From NCBI GenBank assembly GCA_030549495.1, contig JAUIRK010000953.1, forward strand, positions 90,001 through 154,000: a stretch of DNA of 64,000 nt. Direction: 5' to 3'. Every line of letters starts with the position of its first letter. Within the stretch, counting starts at the first letter, position 1. The notes beneath the pieces were generated by a model. It saw nothing but the letters and a program-made list of their open reading frames with translations, did not search any database and was not told the DNA's origin. Shown one piece after another: positions 37,895 to 49,060 of this stretch. The position numbers were made by a program, and so were the translations under genes. This DNA comes from Nectonema munidae (taxonomy: Eukaryota; Nematomorpha; Nectonematoida; Nectonematidae).

Positions 37895-38162
37895 GAATAT
37901 CCAGATCTCACCAGTACAAACTGAATACAGAACTTTCAACCAAATTCAGACGAAAATATTTTGCATTGAGAGGACTCAAAAGATTGAATAGTCTACCTAC
38001 CAAAGTTATTTCATCAAGCTCAATTGACATGTTCAAGAAAAAATTAGACAAATTTCTTGGAAATGGAATGTATAAATATATATAATTGAATTTGCAGATG
38101 CATTTTCATAGGCGTAAGCCTTTTATAATGCTTAATAAACTTATGTTATGTTATGTTATGTT
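37895..38162 (+). mobile_element. 5'-truncated LINE copy with (TATGT)n tail
   Basis: About 267 bp nearly identical to 20346-20612, starting at GAATATCCAGATCTCACC and ending in AATAAACTTATG plus TATGT repeats. It encodes only the last residues of ORF2 (LKRLNSLPTKVIS). It is a separate 5'-truncated insertion in the opposite orientation to the LINE around it. No target duplication was recognised. Confidence 0.85.
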
Positions 38163-38319
38163 AAGAACAAGTTCTACTTAAAAAAAACCTTCACCTTCAG
38201 GAGCATTCCTTTATGGAAAAGTTTAGTTGTGTGTTTCGTATTGCTAAGTTTGAAAATTAATCTAAGTGCTTTTTGTGAAAAATAAGAATTTAATTTGCAT
38301 TGGCATAACCCCAAAATAA

Positions 38320-38678
38320 CTCCACCATCGTCTGGTCCCAAGCCCAGAGTGAGAAAGGAGGAGGATTTGCGACAGGAAGGGCATCCGGCAGTAAAACTTC
38401 TGCTCCAACAAAATCTTATGAATTATGGAACTTTATTACAAAGAGAAAGATGAAAATAGAAGGAACAACCAAAAACGGAAGGCCGCACCTGAGATGGAAG
38501 AACGTGGTTGACAAAGGTTTGAAAAGATTTAATTTAGAGGAGAAAGATAACCAGGATAGAAGTAAATGGAAGAAATTAAAAAATGCATTGCATTATGATT
38601 CCATATTGAATAAGGAAGGTGCACCCTTTTTACCAGGACCTTCTAAAAATAAATGATGATGATGATGATGATGATGAT
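38320..38678 (+). mobile_element. Short LINE-tail/SINE element with (GAT)n tail and 17-bp target duplication
   Basis: GCATAACCCCAAAATAA is found at 38303-38319 and again at 38679-38695, a perfect 17-bp target duplication. The element begins with a stretch containing TGGTCCCAAGCCCAGAGTG and GGAAGGGCATCCGGC, a block shared by many animal LINE/SINE 3' parts. It then encodes GRPHLRWKNVVDKGLKRFNL and DRSKWKKLKNAL, the C-terminal tail of RTE/I-like ORF2 proteins, and ends in (GAT)n. It is inserted into the minus-strand LINE. Confidence 0.85.
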
Positions 38679-39084
38679 GCATAACCCCAAAATAAGTTAT
38701 AGTGGTTTAAATGAGGTAAAAAAGCGATTTGTAAATCAAACATTTTATTTCAAAACTAAGTTTATGTTTAAAACACTTTAAAATATCATTAATTTAATTT
38801 AATTTGGTGTTAACCTGACTAACATGATCCAACCAGGAGAGATTGCTGCAAATAGTGACACCTAACAGATTTAAATTTGATGTAAACTCAAAAGGTATAG
38901 TTAGTTTCTTACGGTTAATATAATTCTTTGCGGAAATAAACATTACTTTAGATCTGGGGTCGGCAAAGTTCGTCCAAAACAGCGAGTTCCAAAATAACTA
39001 GTAATCCAAAATAGCTAGTATCCAAAAAAAGCTAGTTCAAAATAAGCTGGTTTTAAAATAGCTTGTCCAAAACACCAATTTCTC

Positions 39085-39300
39085 ATTTCAATGTCTCCCC
39101 ACAACTTACCTTTTTCTTTTTGCTGTTCACAGTTTTTCAGATTACATCATTCCAATGTCTCACCATAGCATACATTTTTCTTCTTGCTGTTCACAGTTTT
39201 TCAGATTACATCATTTCATCTTCACAGTTTTTCAGATTACATCATTTCAATGTCTCGCCATAGCATACCTTTTTCTTCTTGCTGTTTTTCAGTGCTCAAA
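39085..39300. repeat. 64-bp tandem repeat, about three units
   Basis: Units start at about 39085, 39149 and 39213 and share CACAGTTTTTCAGATTACAT, TTTCAATGTCTC.CCA and CTTTTTCTTCTTGCTGTT. The third unit has an extra partial copy (about 31 bp). It lies just inside the left repeat array of the surrounding element. Confidence 0.85.
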
Positions 39301-39599
39301 CTCACGTCATATTTGGATACACTGAATAATATGACTTTTTCTTTATCATTCATTCCTCCTATTACCATGCAAATTTTGTAGTAGTGATATATATATATCA
39401 CCCTTTTTGTACAGAAATTACTTTTTGGCTTTATCACAATTTTTGATTGTATAAAAGCTCCAGATTTCAGTTTTCTCTTCTTCTCACAACAATTCTTATA
39501 TTGAATAGGAATATATCTTTGTTCTAAAATTCTTTACAATATTTGTTTCAGTTTGATAACAGTCATCAAGAGATTTGGATGTTCTTTTAAGTGTTCTTG

Positions 39600-40865
39600 G
39601 AATGAACAGCCCATCAACATGAAATGATAAAATCGCAATAAGGAGGTGATCATATATGGCAGGAGGGATATGTGTACGGTGTACCATATAGGAATACAAC
39701 CAATAACGAATCGAAAAATTGGAGAAGCGTAACTAAAGGCCCTAAAGTTTTAGGCCCAAAGCATTCACATGCACCAGATATAACATAGGAAAAAGCTAAG
39801 ATTACCTCAACGGTTAGAGTATGACGAAAATATTATATACGGTAGAGAACAACCATGGGTAAAAATTAGCCATCTTTGTAATTTCTAGAAAAGGATGTAT
39901 TTGTCAAAATAATAAATTTAAGAACAAGTATTTTTGTCTGATTATAAAAACAAACAGTATACTTGGCTTAGAATCTTGTTCATCTTTCGAAATTTTTTTG
40001 CAAGAAGTGTCAAAAAGGAGAGCAGGAGAGTTTTTTATCATAAAAAGAACAAAGTATTTTTTCTTGATAGAAAAAGTAATTGAATGTACTACAATTCTTC
40101 TTTGGAACCAAAGCTGCGGGATACACTTTTCCTTTTTTTCAAAAAGTACTAACATATGTTGTTTTATTATCAAATTTCAGACAACTGATAAACTATTGCT
40201 TCTGAAGTTGTTTTGTCAAACTTGTACTTTGGAATCAATCTTTTCCAATATATACAAAACCAATGAAGAGATTTATTCTCCATCAGAACAAGAAAGCAAA
40301 AAAATAAATCCAAACTTTCCGTGTTTGGTTGGAATGTATTGTCTAAACTTGACTCTTCTGTGAAATTCTAAAAATTGCTTGTCAATGGTAAAGTATTCGG
40401 GTGTCGTTACAAAATTTTTTACTTGAATAAAAAACTTCTCCACCAAAAAACGTCTGAATACAAGGGATCTGATATATCTCTACGTTTTACGTCATCAAAT
40501 CGAAAAATGTGAATAAATCTTTCTCTGCTCATTGTTACTCTGAAAATAGGATAGCGATGTGCGCAAGACCATAGTTCTGTCGTTGATCTATAATGACCTC
40601 GATAAGCTCCAGCTATAATCAGAAGTCCAAAAAAGTTTTCATTTCATTTTTGATAACACTTTTCCAATATTTTTTTTCAGAGGATAATTTGAACTAAATT
40701 TTGTAATTCCTTTTCTTGCGTGCAAATTTGTGTAAATTTGAGAACATTCAAATATATCACTACAAAATAACATCAAAGAATCTTTTTCTGAAGATTTGTT
40801 TTTTATTTTGAAAGATTCTTGCTTGAAAATATTGGACGCAGATTTGAGAAAAAGAATATGCAAAG
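39600..40865 (-). pseudogene. piggyBac-type transposase relic 3
   Basis: Reading leftward: IYTNLHARKGITKF near 40750; GLLIIAGAYRGHYRSTTELW followed by PIFRVTMSRERFIHIFRFDD (about 40610-40480), the hallmark start of the DDE_Tnp_1_7 domain; YFTIDKQFLEFHRRVKFRQY (about 40390-40310), holding the first catalytic aspartate; GFVYIGKD; then QRRIVVHSITFS and an FDTSCKKI region (40100-39990). Several stops and frameshifts separate these pieces, and the second and third catalytic aspartates are not clearly preserved. It is unrelated in detail to piggyBac 1 and belongs to the IIAG-YRG subgroup. Confidence 0.8.
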
Positions 40866-41269
40866 AACTAAGTGACTGATTGCTTTATTATCAGGCGAAA
40901 GAGAGACTAGAAAGTTAAAAAGCCAAAGAAATGGAAAAATTCTAACTTTAAAACATAAACTCCAAAATGAAGAAATTTCAACATTTGAATTTTTACGTGG
41001 GATACGTTTTATACCTATATTATCAAATTTTGAATAAATATACTTAAGATTTTTTAACAAATCATTGCTTTATGAATTTTAAATAGATTGTATTGATTTT
41101 TTAACTTTCTCTATAAAAGTTTTGGCGTTGATGCTAGCACATACCCTTTTTAATGTTATATAAATTTTAAATAAAGTATATCAGCTTTACTACATTTTTA
41201 AACCTAGAAATAGAAATCCTCTCGAGAAAAAGTTTCGTATTATTTTTATTATTAGGAATATTTCTGTTG

Positions 41270-41435
41270 GTTGGTTGGAGATATCAAAGCAATTTCAGCC
41301 TTAAGCTCGCATTATGCTTAAGATGGTTAATCACAGTTTTTGTGAATTTGTTTTTAGAGTTGGGAGCCTTGGGGATCGAACCCCTGACCTTTAACTGTTA
41401 AGCTGAGAGGTACACCCTAACAACCATTGAGGCTC
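41270..41435 (-). repeat. tRNA-derived SINE, family 2, with 14-bp target duplication
   Basis: GAATATTTCTGTTG is present at 41256-41269 and 41436-41449, a perfect target duplication. On the minus strand the element starts GAGCCTCAATGGTTGTTAGG (A box) and has the B box GGGGTTCGATCCCC followed by AAGGCTC, which pairs with the starting GAGCCT like an acceptor stem. The body is unrelated to tRNA, and the end is a GGTT/CCAA repeat (CCAACCAAC). It is not a functional tRNA because the anticodon arm does not fold properly. Confidence 0.9.
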
Positions 41436-42720
41436 GAATATTTCTGTTGTAAAAACAAATCAATAAAAATAAAATGTTTTTTATTGTAAAAAACAAATTA
41501 TGATCGTGTTCTTCCAAACTTAATTTTCCTTAGTCGAAACAGACGATTATATGACTAAACAGCTAGTCCCAAATTAACTATTTTGGTAAACTAGCTATTT
41601 TGGTATACAAGCTATTTCAGAACTAGCTATTTAGTCTTATAATCTATATAGTATAAGATATATGAAACATTTTTGGTTTGTATTTTTTTTCTTAATTGTT
41701 GGACATTGATGAATGTTTTTATGAAACATTTCTATGTGGGGTGGGGGTCGATGTAAAGATGAATGTTCTATGAAGTGGTCGACGGGTAAAAAAATTTGCA
41801 ATTCACCAATTCATAACACAATTCAAATGTTATGATACGTATTTATTATTTTTCCCATAATCAGTTTCTGAGTTTAAGTTACCAATTATATGGAATATTA
41901 AATCGTCTGTGTATACGAAATTTTTTTTGCCTTTCATGGATTTGAAATTAATATATAAGAAAAATAATAACGATCCAAGATTTGGGACCCGGCCGCATAC
42001 CACAATTCATAATACTGAGTTCAGATTGGAAACCTTTTAAAATAAACAATTTGAGATCTATCTTTTAGATAGGAAGAAAAGATTCTGGTTGAAGTGTTTT
42101 CCAGGCCATGTAGCCTTAACTTCCCTAGCTATAGAGTGTGTGATATTGTATCGAAAGCTATTGCCAAAGTCAATAAAAAAAGTAAGTGTCTTTTTTGTTA
42201 TTATTAATATTGTTTATTAAGTCATCTATAAGGCTTTGTGTTGTAATTTTTCTGAAATCAAAAATAGATGGTTGTTTTCTAAATAGCTTGAAAGTTGAAC
42301 AACGAGAAGTTTTTCAAGAATTTTTGACAACGAAGAGAAACAATACTGATTGCGCGATAGCTTTTTATGTCAATTCTGTCCCCTTTTTTGAAAACTGGGA
42401 TAACTTTGTTTTTTTTGAAAATATCATGAAAACAAGTTTGCTCATTACAAGAATTGTAACTTATAAGAAGATATGTGCCAAGAGTATTTAGAACTTTTTT
42501 AAGCAAACTTATCTTAATCCCATACACATCTGATGCGCGAGATTTGATTGAATTAATGGCAAAATGATTATTAAATAAACTTGCTAAAGTTGATGGATCA
42601 CTGACAAGTTTGGATTGGAAATTAATGCAAAATTTCACTCAGTTGGGGGCTTCACTAAATTATTCAACTTTTGTCAAATTTCTTTTGGTTTGTACATTTT
42701 TTTGTAAGTAGTCTAGATTT

Positions 42721-43884
42721 CGTTAAAATTTTACAAGTTAAGAATTTAACAATTTTGAAGTTGCTTATACAATAAAAAGCTTTCACAAACCAACTTAAAA
42801 ATACATTTCATTTTTATATTTATTTGACAGATATAGATAAAAATTTGGACTCATCCATTCTGGCGCATAATAAAATAATTGAAAGACGTAATCTTTGAAT
42901 CTTACAGTGAAAAATGCCTTTAATTTATACTTCAAATATCGAATTTGATGATGCTGTATCTGGTATAAATAAAGAACATATGAAAGAAAGAAAAATATAT
43001 CTTCTCTAGCACAGGCAACAAGCAAGGGAAATATAAATTTTAGTGATTAAAAACTTTTGCCCAAAAATCGCGCCTTTCCAAAAAAGAATACCTTAAAATA
43101 TTACATATGGTATCTTACAATAATAATATTAATAATAAATTGACAAAAGTGATTATAGAATAATTTTTATGTCATAAATCAATTTTTTGACAGGTTTCAT
43201 TGATTTTAATAAAAAAAAAATGGACATCACCATAGTAGAAATATATTTATAACATTAAAAATATTTATAAAAACTTATTAATATCAGGCAAAAATAGGTA
43301 TAAAAAGAAAAGTATATTTTTTTATAAATAAATTCAAATTTTTGAGGTCGAAGTCAATTTTTGAAGGATTAATAGGTCATTTCTGTTGTCCCTAAATGAT
43401 GAATAGAAAAATTTTTGATTTTGAGTTAAATCTGTCAGACTATGAAAATTAAATTTGCAGTATATAGCAAAAATTTGAAATATGTAATTCAAGACGAATA
43501 TATATATGTGGAGTTTATAACAATTTCAAATTGACTAAGATACTGCACACGAAAATTTGATAGAGTGTTCTGTGGCACCATCTTACGTAGTTCTTCATCA
43601 CTTCAGTTCGCGTGAGCAGGATTTGCCAAATCAAAGAGAAACGTAAAATGATTGAAAGTGCTTATAAAAAAATTCTTCAAATTCTTTCGCTTGTCTGTCC
43701 TTTTCGCTGAATGAAAAATTGTGATGAGAATGGAACTCGAAAATACTGCGTACGAAAATAGGCTATGCAAAAGTTTTTTTTAGAAATTTTTCATTCCTAG
43801 AATACTTCATATAATTTATGCATTTTTCAATTTTTCCTTTCTCTGTGTATAAATACTTCTCATACTTAATGACGTTTCTTTCCC
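42721..43884. other. Intergenic, AT-rich
   Basis: No gene recognised; contains the upstream region of the gene at 43996. Confidence 0.35.
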
Positions 43885-43898
43885 ATATATATATATAG
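43885..43898 (+). promoter_or_regulatory. Candidate TATA box of the secreted-protein gene
   Basis: TATATATATATAG about 100 bp before the ATG at 43996, leaving room for a short 5' leader. TATA-like strings are frequent in this AT-rich DNA, so position is the only support. Confidence 0.35.
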
Positions 43899-43995
43899 TC
43901 CATGAAAATCTTCAACCACACCACAACCTCTGCAGTAAAAAATCTTTGCTAATTTCAAATAAGAGCAACTCTCCAATCACATCCAGTACTAAAAG

Positions 43996-46900
43996 ATGCA
44001 TCCACACTTAATCCTTTCTTCTGTCATCTTTCTTTTGCTTTGCACGTTTGCCTCAATCATTTCTACGGCCAATTTGAAAAATCCAAAGATTTACACCGTT
44101 CAATTTCTTCCTGAATATGACTTCTTGAAAGATCTTAAAAAGCTATATGACTCCATATATTCTGAAGACTTCCAATATGACGAAGGTTTTTTTTCCTCTC
44201 TTATTTTTATGCATACGTTCGATTCAATTGGGGATTCAGAGACACAACGGAAAATAATTCAAACAAATGTTGTTTGATTTTCTGATATATGAGTTGTTCT
44301 GCTTGAGATCGGTAAGATGATACGAGTTAATATTCCTGGTAGAATACGATGGCATTCATATAGTGGCATCATAAAAATTCAAAAAAAAATTCTATAAAAT
44401 CGGCATATTGTGATTATTCTCGAAATCTTTAGTTGCTTCGATGAACCTGATAGTATCTTATAAAATAAATTGAAAAAAAAAATAAATGTTTATTTGTAAA
44501 AATTTATAAGTTTTTTGTATAAGAATATTTTTTGCTTTCTGATGCTTTAGATATATCAGATGATCTATTCATTATGTTGATAGAACTTTTCAGTGTTATA
44601 TGAGAAATCGAATGGTGGAAAAAAAAGGTTTGCGAATATTAAAGTGTATCTACCTTCAATTCAAACAAAATTTAAAGTTAATTTGGAAACAAAAGAGCTC
44701 TCTTTTTTGAAGGGAATATAAAAATATAAAAATTGATATATACATGTAGCCTTCCTTACAGAGTGGGATTTGAAAAGCTCAATATTATTTCACTGTGATC
44801 TGCATATAGGTAAAGGAATGCAATTAAATTTGACTTACTTTATTATTTTCTAGATTCGATAAACAATAATATCAAAGTGGCAGAACTGAGTTTGCCAAAT
44901 ACTGACAATCAACATGCGTCAATATTTCATGACGATTATTCTCAAGAATCAAAGAAAAGTAATTTACTTCTTTTTCTATCTATCTATGCATATATACATT
45001 ATACGTATGTATATATATAATATTGATTAATTACAATTTTTTTACAAATATTTCCCCACAAAATAATTCTTCGCTGTTAGCTTTTAAGTATTCAATTTAA
45101 TCTGCATGTAATTAATTTTATCAGATGCCTCAAATTTTCATTTTTATAAATATTCAATGTTATATAATTTTTTTTAATAATAATAATAACTTTATTTACA
45201 AAAGTACGAATAATTAAAATTAATTGAAAAATGAACTTTGGAAGAAACTTTCATGAGTGTAGTCCAATAGCCAAAGAGGAAAAATTAGAGAGAAGGAACT
45301 TTTGAAGGTCAGCATCAAAGGCCACTCAGCCGCTTGAAGACACTAGCCAAGAGCAATGATATTTGTATAAGCAGAACAAATTCAGAAGAGTTCGTTGTAA
45401 AAATAGGACAAAAAGTGAATCAAAATTTTTAATAAAATCTTTTCCTATGGATTAAGTTCTCTAAGGAAAATTGAAAATTTATGGGATTAAAATTAGATTT
45501 AAGAAGCTAAAAAAGTTCTCTATTTCCTATTCGAAAATATCGACGAATTTTTATTTTTTTTGCATACATTATTTGCAGTAATATGAAGCCTAAGATCAAA
45601 ATTTATGAAATAAACATCAAATATGAGGGCGACATCGGAAAATAAGATGCAGAATTTTGCGTAAAAATACTAGATTTTTCAATTATATTTTAGATTATGA
45701 CATTTTGTATTAATTTTTATAATTTTTATTTTTAAAGAAATTATAATCTATTAAATTATATTTTATAAGTAAGGAGGTGTCTCTTTTAAAAAATATCGTA
45801 AAATGAAGTGTTTTTTAAAAAAATAAGCTCTTCGGGGGCGTTGAGTAGAAACAATTAAGAAAGACTACCGTTAGTTCATTTACACTGCTTTTGTATATAA
45901 AATATTAAAAAAAACTTTCATTTTAAAAAAAAATCTTATTGAATAGCTCATTGGTAAATTTTCTTCCAGATCCTGACTCTGTTCTTCACTGCACTTGCAT
46001 CAAAATTTTTTCTTGGCATCTCTACCTTTGAATAATGTGAAACATTCCATAGAAACGATAACTTATCCATTTGTTTATTAGATCAATTCTATTTTATGAA
46101 GCACCAGTTTTTAGCCAATTTTTGGGTCGATTTTTAATAACAAAAAGTTGTATTTGGAAGCATATTTAATGAGACCTTTAAAACAACAAAAAAACTTAAA
46201 AAAAAAATTTTTTTTTAAATAAAAATGACATTTATCAAAAAAATACAAAAGTTTATACTTTGTTGCGTTATAATAATAATTTTATAAATCTAGTATATTT
46301 TCGTTTTCTACAATAAAACACTCTTTTTGTAATAGCATTCTTTTGCTCTATACTTAAATACCCCAATCAAATAGGTTTCTATCATTTTTTTCACTTTTCT
46401 ATTTATACAGAAAATTGAGCAAAAATAAAATGTATTTACTTGGTACTATAGGAAAATTAGATCACTTTACACATCCCTACAATTTATGCTTATTATGATA
46501 TATATTATGGCTTTAATAAGTTTTTTGCGTCACGGGAGGCTTACGCAAATGCTATGATCTAATTGGATAAAAATTAACCAATCTTGATTAAATTTTGACT
46601 ATTCAAATGGAGTTAAAATCTCGGAGTCATTGGCTGGAAATACTGATGCGTCGTTCAAGACAGCATTTTGTCATTTTCATTAAACAATGTGTCTCATATT
46701 CAACTTGGATGACATGGAAACTTTGAGAGTTTTAAAGATATAATATTTTTCTTTATACTGGCAACACTCAATGTCTAAAATTTAAATGATTTTCATTATA
46801 TCTTAAATATAATGCAACTTGATTTACGGGCTATACCTAATTATTTTGTATTTAAATAAAATTAAGCATCATTTCATTTTTATTTACAGTATATGATGAA

Positions 46901-47071
46901 AACTATGATTTCGAGGAAAGAAGCATTAATGAAGAAGATTATGAAAACTTGTTCAAAGATTTCAAAAGAAAACTCCCATATGTTGATCCAGGTATTGAAA
47001 ATGGAAGTCCTCTTTTCACTTCAAAATACGCTAAAGTCTTAAGCTCTAAAAGAACGCGGAATACTATCTAA
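43996..47071 (+). CDS. Predicted small secreted protein/peptide precursor, three exons
   Basis: Proposed exons are 43996-44185, 44854-44958 and 46890-47071. The junction phases (1, then 1) fit with no stop, and both introns begin GT and end AG (CTAG and TTACAG). The 158-residue product starts with a signal peptide (MHPHLILSSVIFLLLCTFAS, cleavage near 24-26). The mature part is acidic and tyrosine-rich, with dibasic or tribasic sites at KK 97-98, KRK 124-126 and KR 152-153, the layout of a processed peptide precursor. AATAAA lies at 47338-47343. Intron 2 (1.9 kb) contains a LINE 3' end. Donor 1 (GGTTTTTT) is weak, but it is the only GT in exon 1 that gives an open exon 2. I do not recognise a family, and it could also be a non-processed secreted protein. 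Confidence 0.55.
45172..45345 (-). mobile_element. LINE 3' end in intron 2 of the secreted-protein gene
   Basis: On the minus strand: TTCAAGCGGCTGAGTGGCC (45317-45338), then about 130 bp, then GTAAATAAAG followed by (TTA)n (45175-45192). The layout matches the copies at 36458 and 52790, apart from a TTA rather than a CTT tail. Confidence 0.6.
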
Positions 47072-48074
47072 AAATTAGGTTAGTGGTAAATGCATCCTCA
47101 CATTATCCTCTATCACTTGTACTTTTATATTTTATCCACTTTAGATCTCTTCTATTGGTAGAACTATCGATGCGAGGAAATATATGATGAAAGTAGAGAT
47201 ATGCGAGTCAGCAAGCTTTTTTGTTTCTATTTACCTATCCCTCCATCCACATATTTACTTATGCAAACTTAATATATATAAAAGTTTTGATGAAAATTGA
47301 TTATATTTGCATTTTTATTTATTGAAAATTTTTTACTAATAAATTTACACCAGAAAGTGCCAACATTTTATGATTTAATTTTAATTTTTTATCCAGTTTT
47401 ATAAACAAAAGATTTATGCTATATAATAATATGTGATTTTGACAAGATACTCCAACACACAAAAGTTATATTATACTTTAGGGCTGAAAGTTTAATATTT
47501 AGAGGTACAGAGAGTAACATCAGATCCATGGAATTCAATAGACTCAAACAAGCTTTTATTTCTGATATCATTCTCGATGTTCCCACCATCTCTTCCCATT
47601 CAATATCCCATCGCATTCCAATCGTCCTTTCTTTTTGATGCGAATTTTTAAAGCTTTTAATTGGCAATGTTAAATATTAAGATATCAAAACGATTTAATA
47701 ATTATGCTTTATCTTCTATATTCGACTACCAAGTTTCTTCTATCGTTTGTCAATTACTAATTTGATTGCATCCTTGTTTTTCTTATCGCTAATAGGCCAG
47801 CGCAACGTGGTCTATAAATAACACATGATTCACAAACATGCATTCTGAAAAAACTTGAAATATGTTTGGGCTATAAAATTAAACTATCTTCATAAAGAAA
47901 TTAATCTTCAATTTCAATATCAATGGTGTTGCTAGTGGCAAAAACCCCACTAAATCCCAAACCCTTTCCAAAATTATTTTCCAATAGATCTTCATTTTTG
48001 AACACCCCCCCCCCCCCCTCCTCCTCAATGTAAATTTTCGTAAAGGAATTGAGCAACTCCTTTCCTCTGTCTAT
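47072..48074. other. 3' flank of secreted-protein gene and intergenic
   Basis: A C homopolymer of about 14 bases lies near 48005-48018 next to CTCCTCCTC. No other gene recognised. Confidence 0.35.
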
Positions 48075-48525
48075 GGCAGTGATTCTTAACCTTTTCAAGT
48101 TACGGACCCTTTCAAAAATTCCATTTCAATTTTAGTCACCTTTATCAAAAAATTCCTCTAATAATAATTTTTCTATTTCTCTAAAGCTGATAACATGCAA
48201 ACCAAAAAACGTGCGTTTATAAGAAATTACATACATATATAAACAGAAACTCACAAACACAAATTATTAAACAATGAGCTCTATTTTTTTTATCCCAAAT
48301 TAAGTTAAATGCCGGGAGCAAAGCAAAGATTACGCAAATTTAAGGAGAAAAAAAACAAAGCCACAGATTGCTATTCTTTTCACTTTAATTAAAAGTTAGC
48401 TTTCAGTTCTTTTTAGACGTACACATTGGTCGACTATTTTACCCATTTTAAGTTTTTACAAAAATGGCAAACTGTTAAAGGACTCTCTGAGACGCAGCCA
48501 TCCGTGGATACCAGGTAAGCCAAAT
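48075..48525. mobile_element. hAT-type terminus / possible MITE
   Basis: CAGTGATTCTTAACCTTTTC followed by GTTACGGACCCTTTC is the familiar start of Charlie-type hAT elements. A decayed partner may be 48500-48525 (CCGTGGATACCAGGTAAGCC), but no clean inverted repeat or target duplication can be shown. Non-coding. Confidence 0.45.
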
Positions 48526-49060
48526 AGAACTAACGTGACCCATATGTGACACTTTTTATTTCATCATTTTTGATTGAAAAAAAAAATTTTCTTTAAATAA
48601 AAAGGCAATCCATGTGTTAGCATTTAAAATATGGTTCATTTATATTTCACTATTTAGTTGCATCATTTTATTTTAGAATGTATAAGCACCAGAACAAATT
48701 TGAGAATTTTACAAAATGACCTTTTTTCCACACATCTTTTTCAACATCACTTTTTTTCAACATTATTATATAAAATGTCACTATTCTAGTTATAACAATA
48801 TAAAATGAAGTTTAAATTTTTATACTAAAGCATTGTAATTTTGCTGATTTATCATAACAAAAAATATTGCAAATAAATTATGGCTGTTATCTTTAGGCCA
48901 CACTCAGATTTTCATTCATATATCAAAAACTATATTCATAATGTTCAAATTTTTCTCCTACTTTTCTCGAGCAATTGACGATTAAAATAAGAATAAGAAT
49001 TCAAGAGAAGAAGATAATTTGAAGGAAATCAGTGTATTTGCTGACTAATAATCAAAATTT

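Larger units (their letters stand above)
38956..41790 (-). mobile_element. Element bounded by inverted arrays of 16-17-bp repeats, with a decayed piggyBac-type gene
   Basis: Near the left end (38987-39067) about five units of the type CCAAAATAGCTAGT lie in tandem; the same array lies inverted near the right end (41557-41636). Outside these, GGTCGGCAAAGTTCGTCC (left) and CGTCGACCACTTCATAG (reverse complement of right) look like diverged terminal repeats. The borders are set by where LINE homology stops and resumes. The only recognisable gene inside is a piggyBac-type transposase relic. TTAA sites do not lie at these borders, so either the ends are mis-set or the piggyBac relic is a passenger. 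Confidence 0.5.
37279..42720 (-). mobile_element. Minus-strand LINE broken into pieces by later insertions
   Basis: Read right to left, the fragments follow the order of one LINE ORF2. 42640-42260 encodes SLFNNHFA and KVIPVFKKGDRIDIKSYRA. About 42000-41900 encodes VPNLGSLLFFLYIN and YTDD (the catalytic box). 38950-38700 encodes SKVMFISAKN and LNLLGVTICSNLSWLDHV. 38300-38165 encodes the YFGVMPMQI region. 37760-37445 encodes LMKLNLPSLLYRF and MINDWNSLPDDIV, ending in an (AACAT)n tail read on plus at 37281-37290. Between them sit the insertions at 37895-38162, 38320-38678 and about 38956-41790. That all pieces are one element is inferred from order, orientation and non-overlap. Confidence 0.65.

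Noticed and set aside
41345-41435. tRNA gene on the minus strand with acceptor-like stem GAGCCT/AGGCTC and a good B box
   Set aside because: The T stem pairs for only three positions, the anticodon arm does not fold, and the segment is the head of a 166-bp insertion with a 14-bp target duplication and GGTT tail, so it is a SINE.
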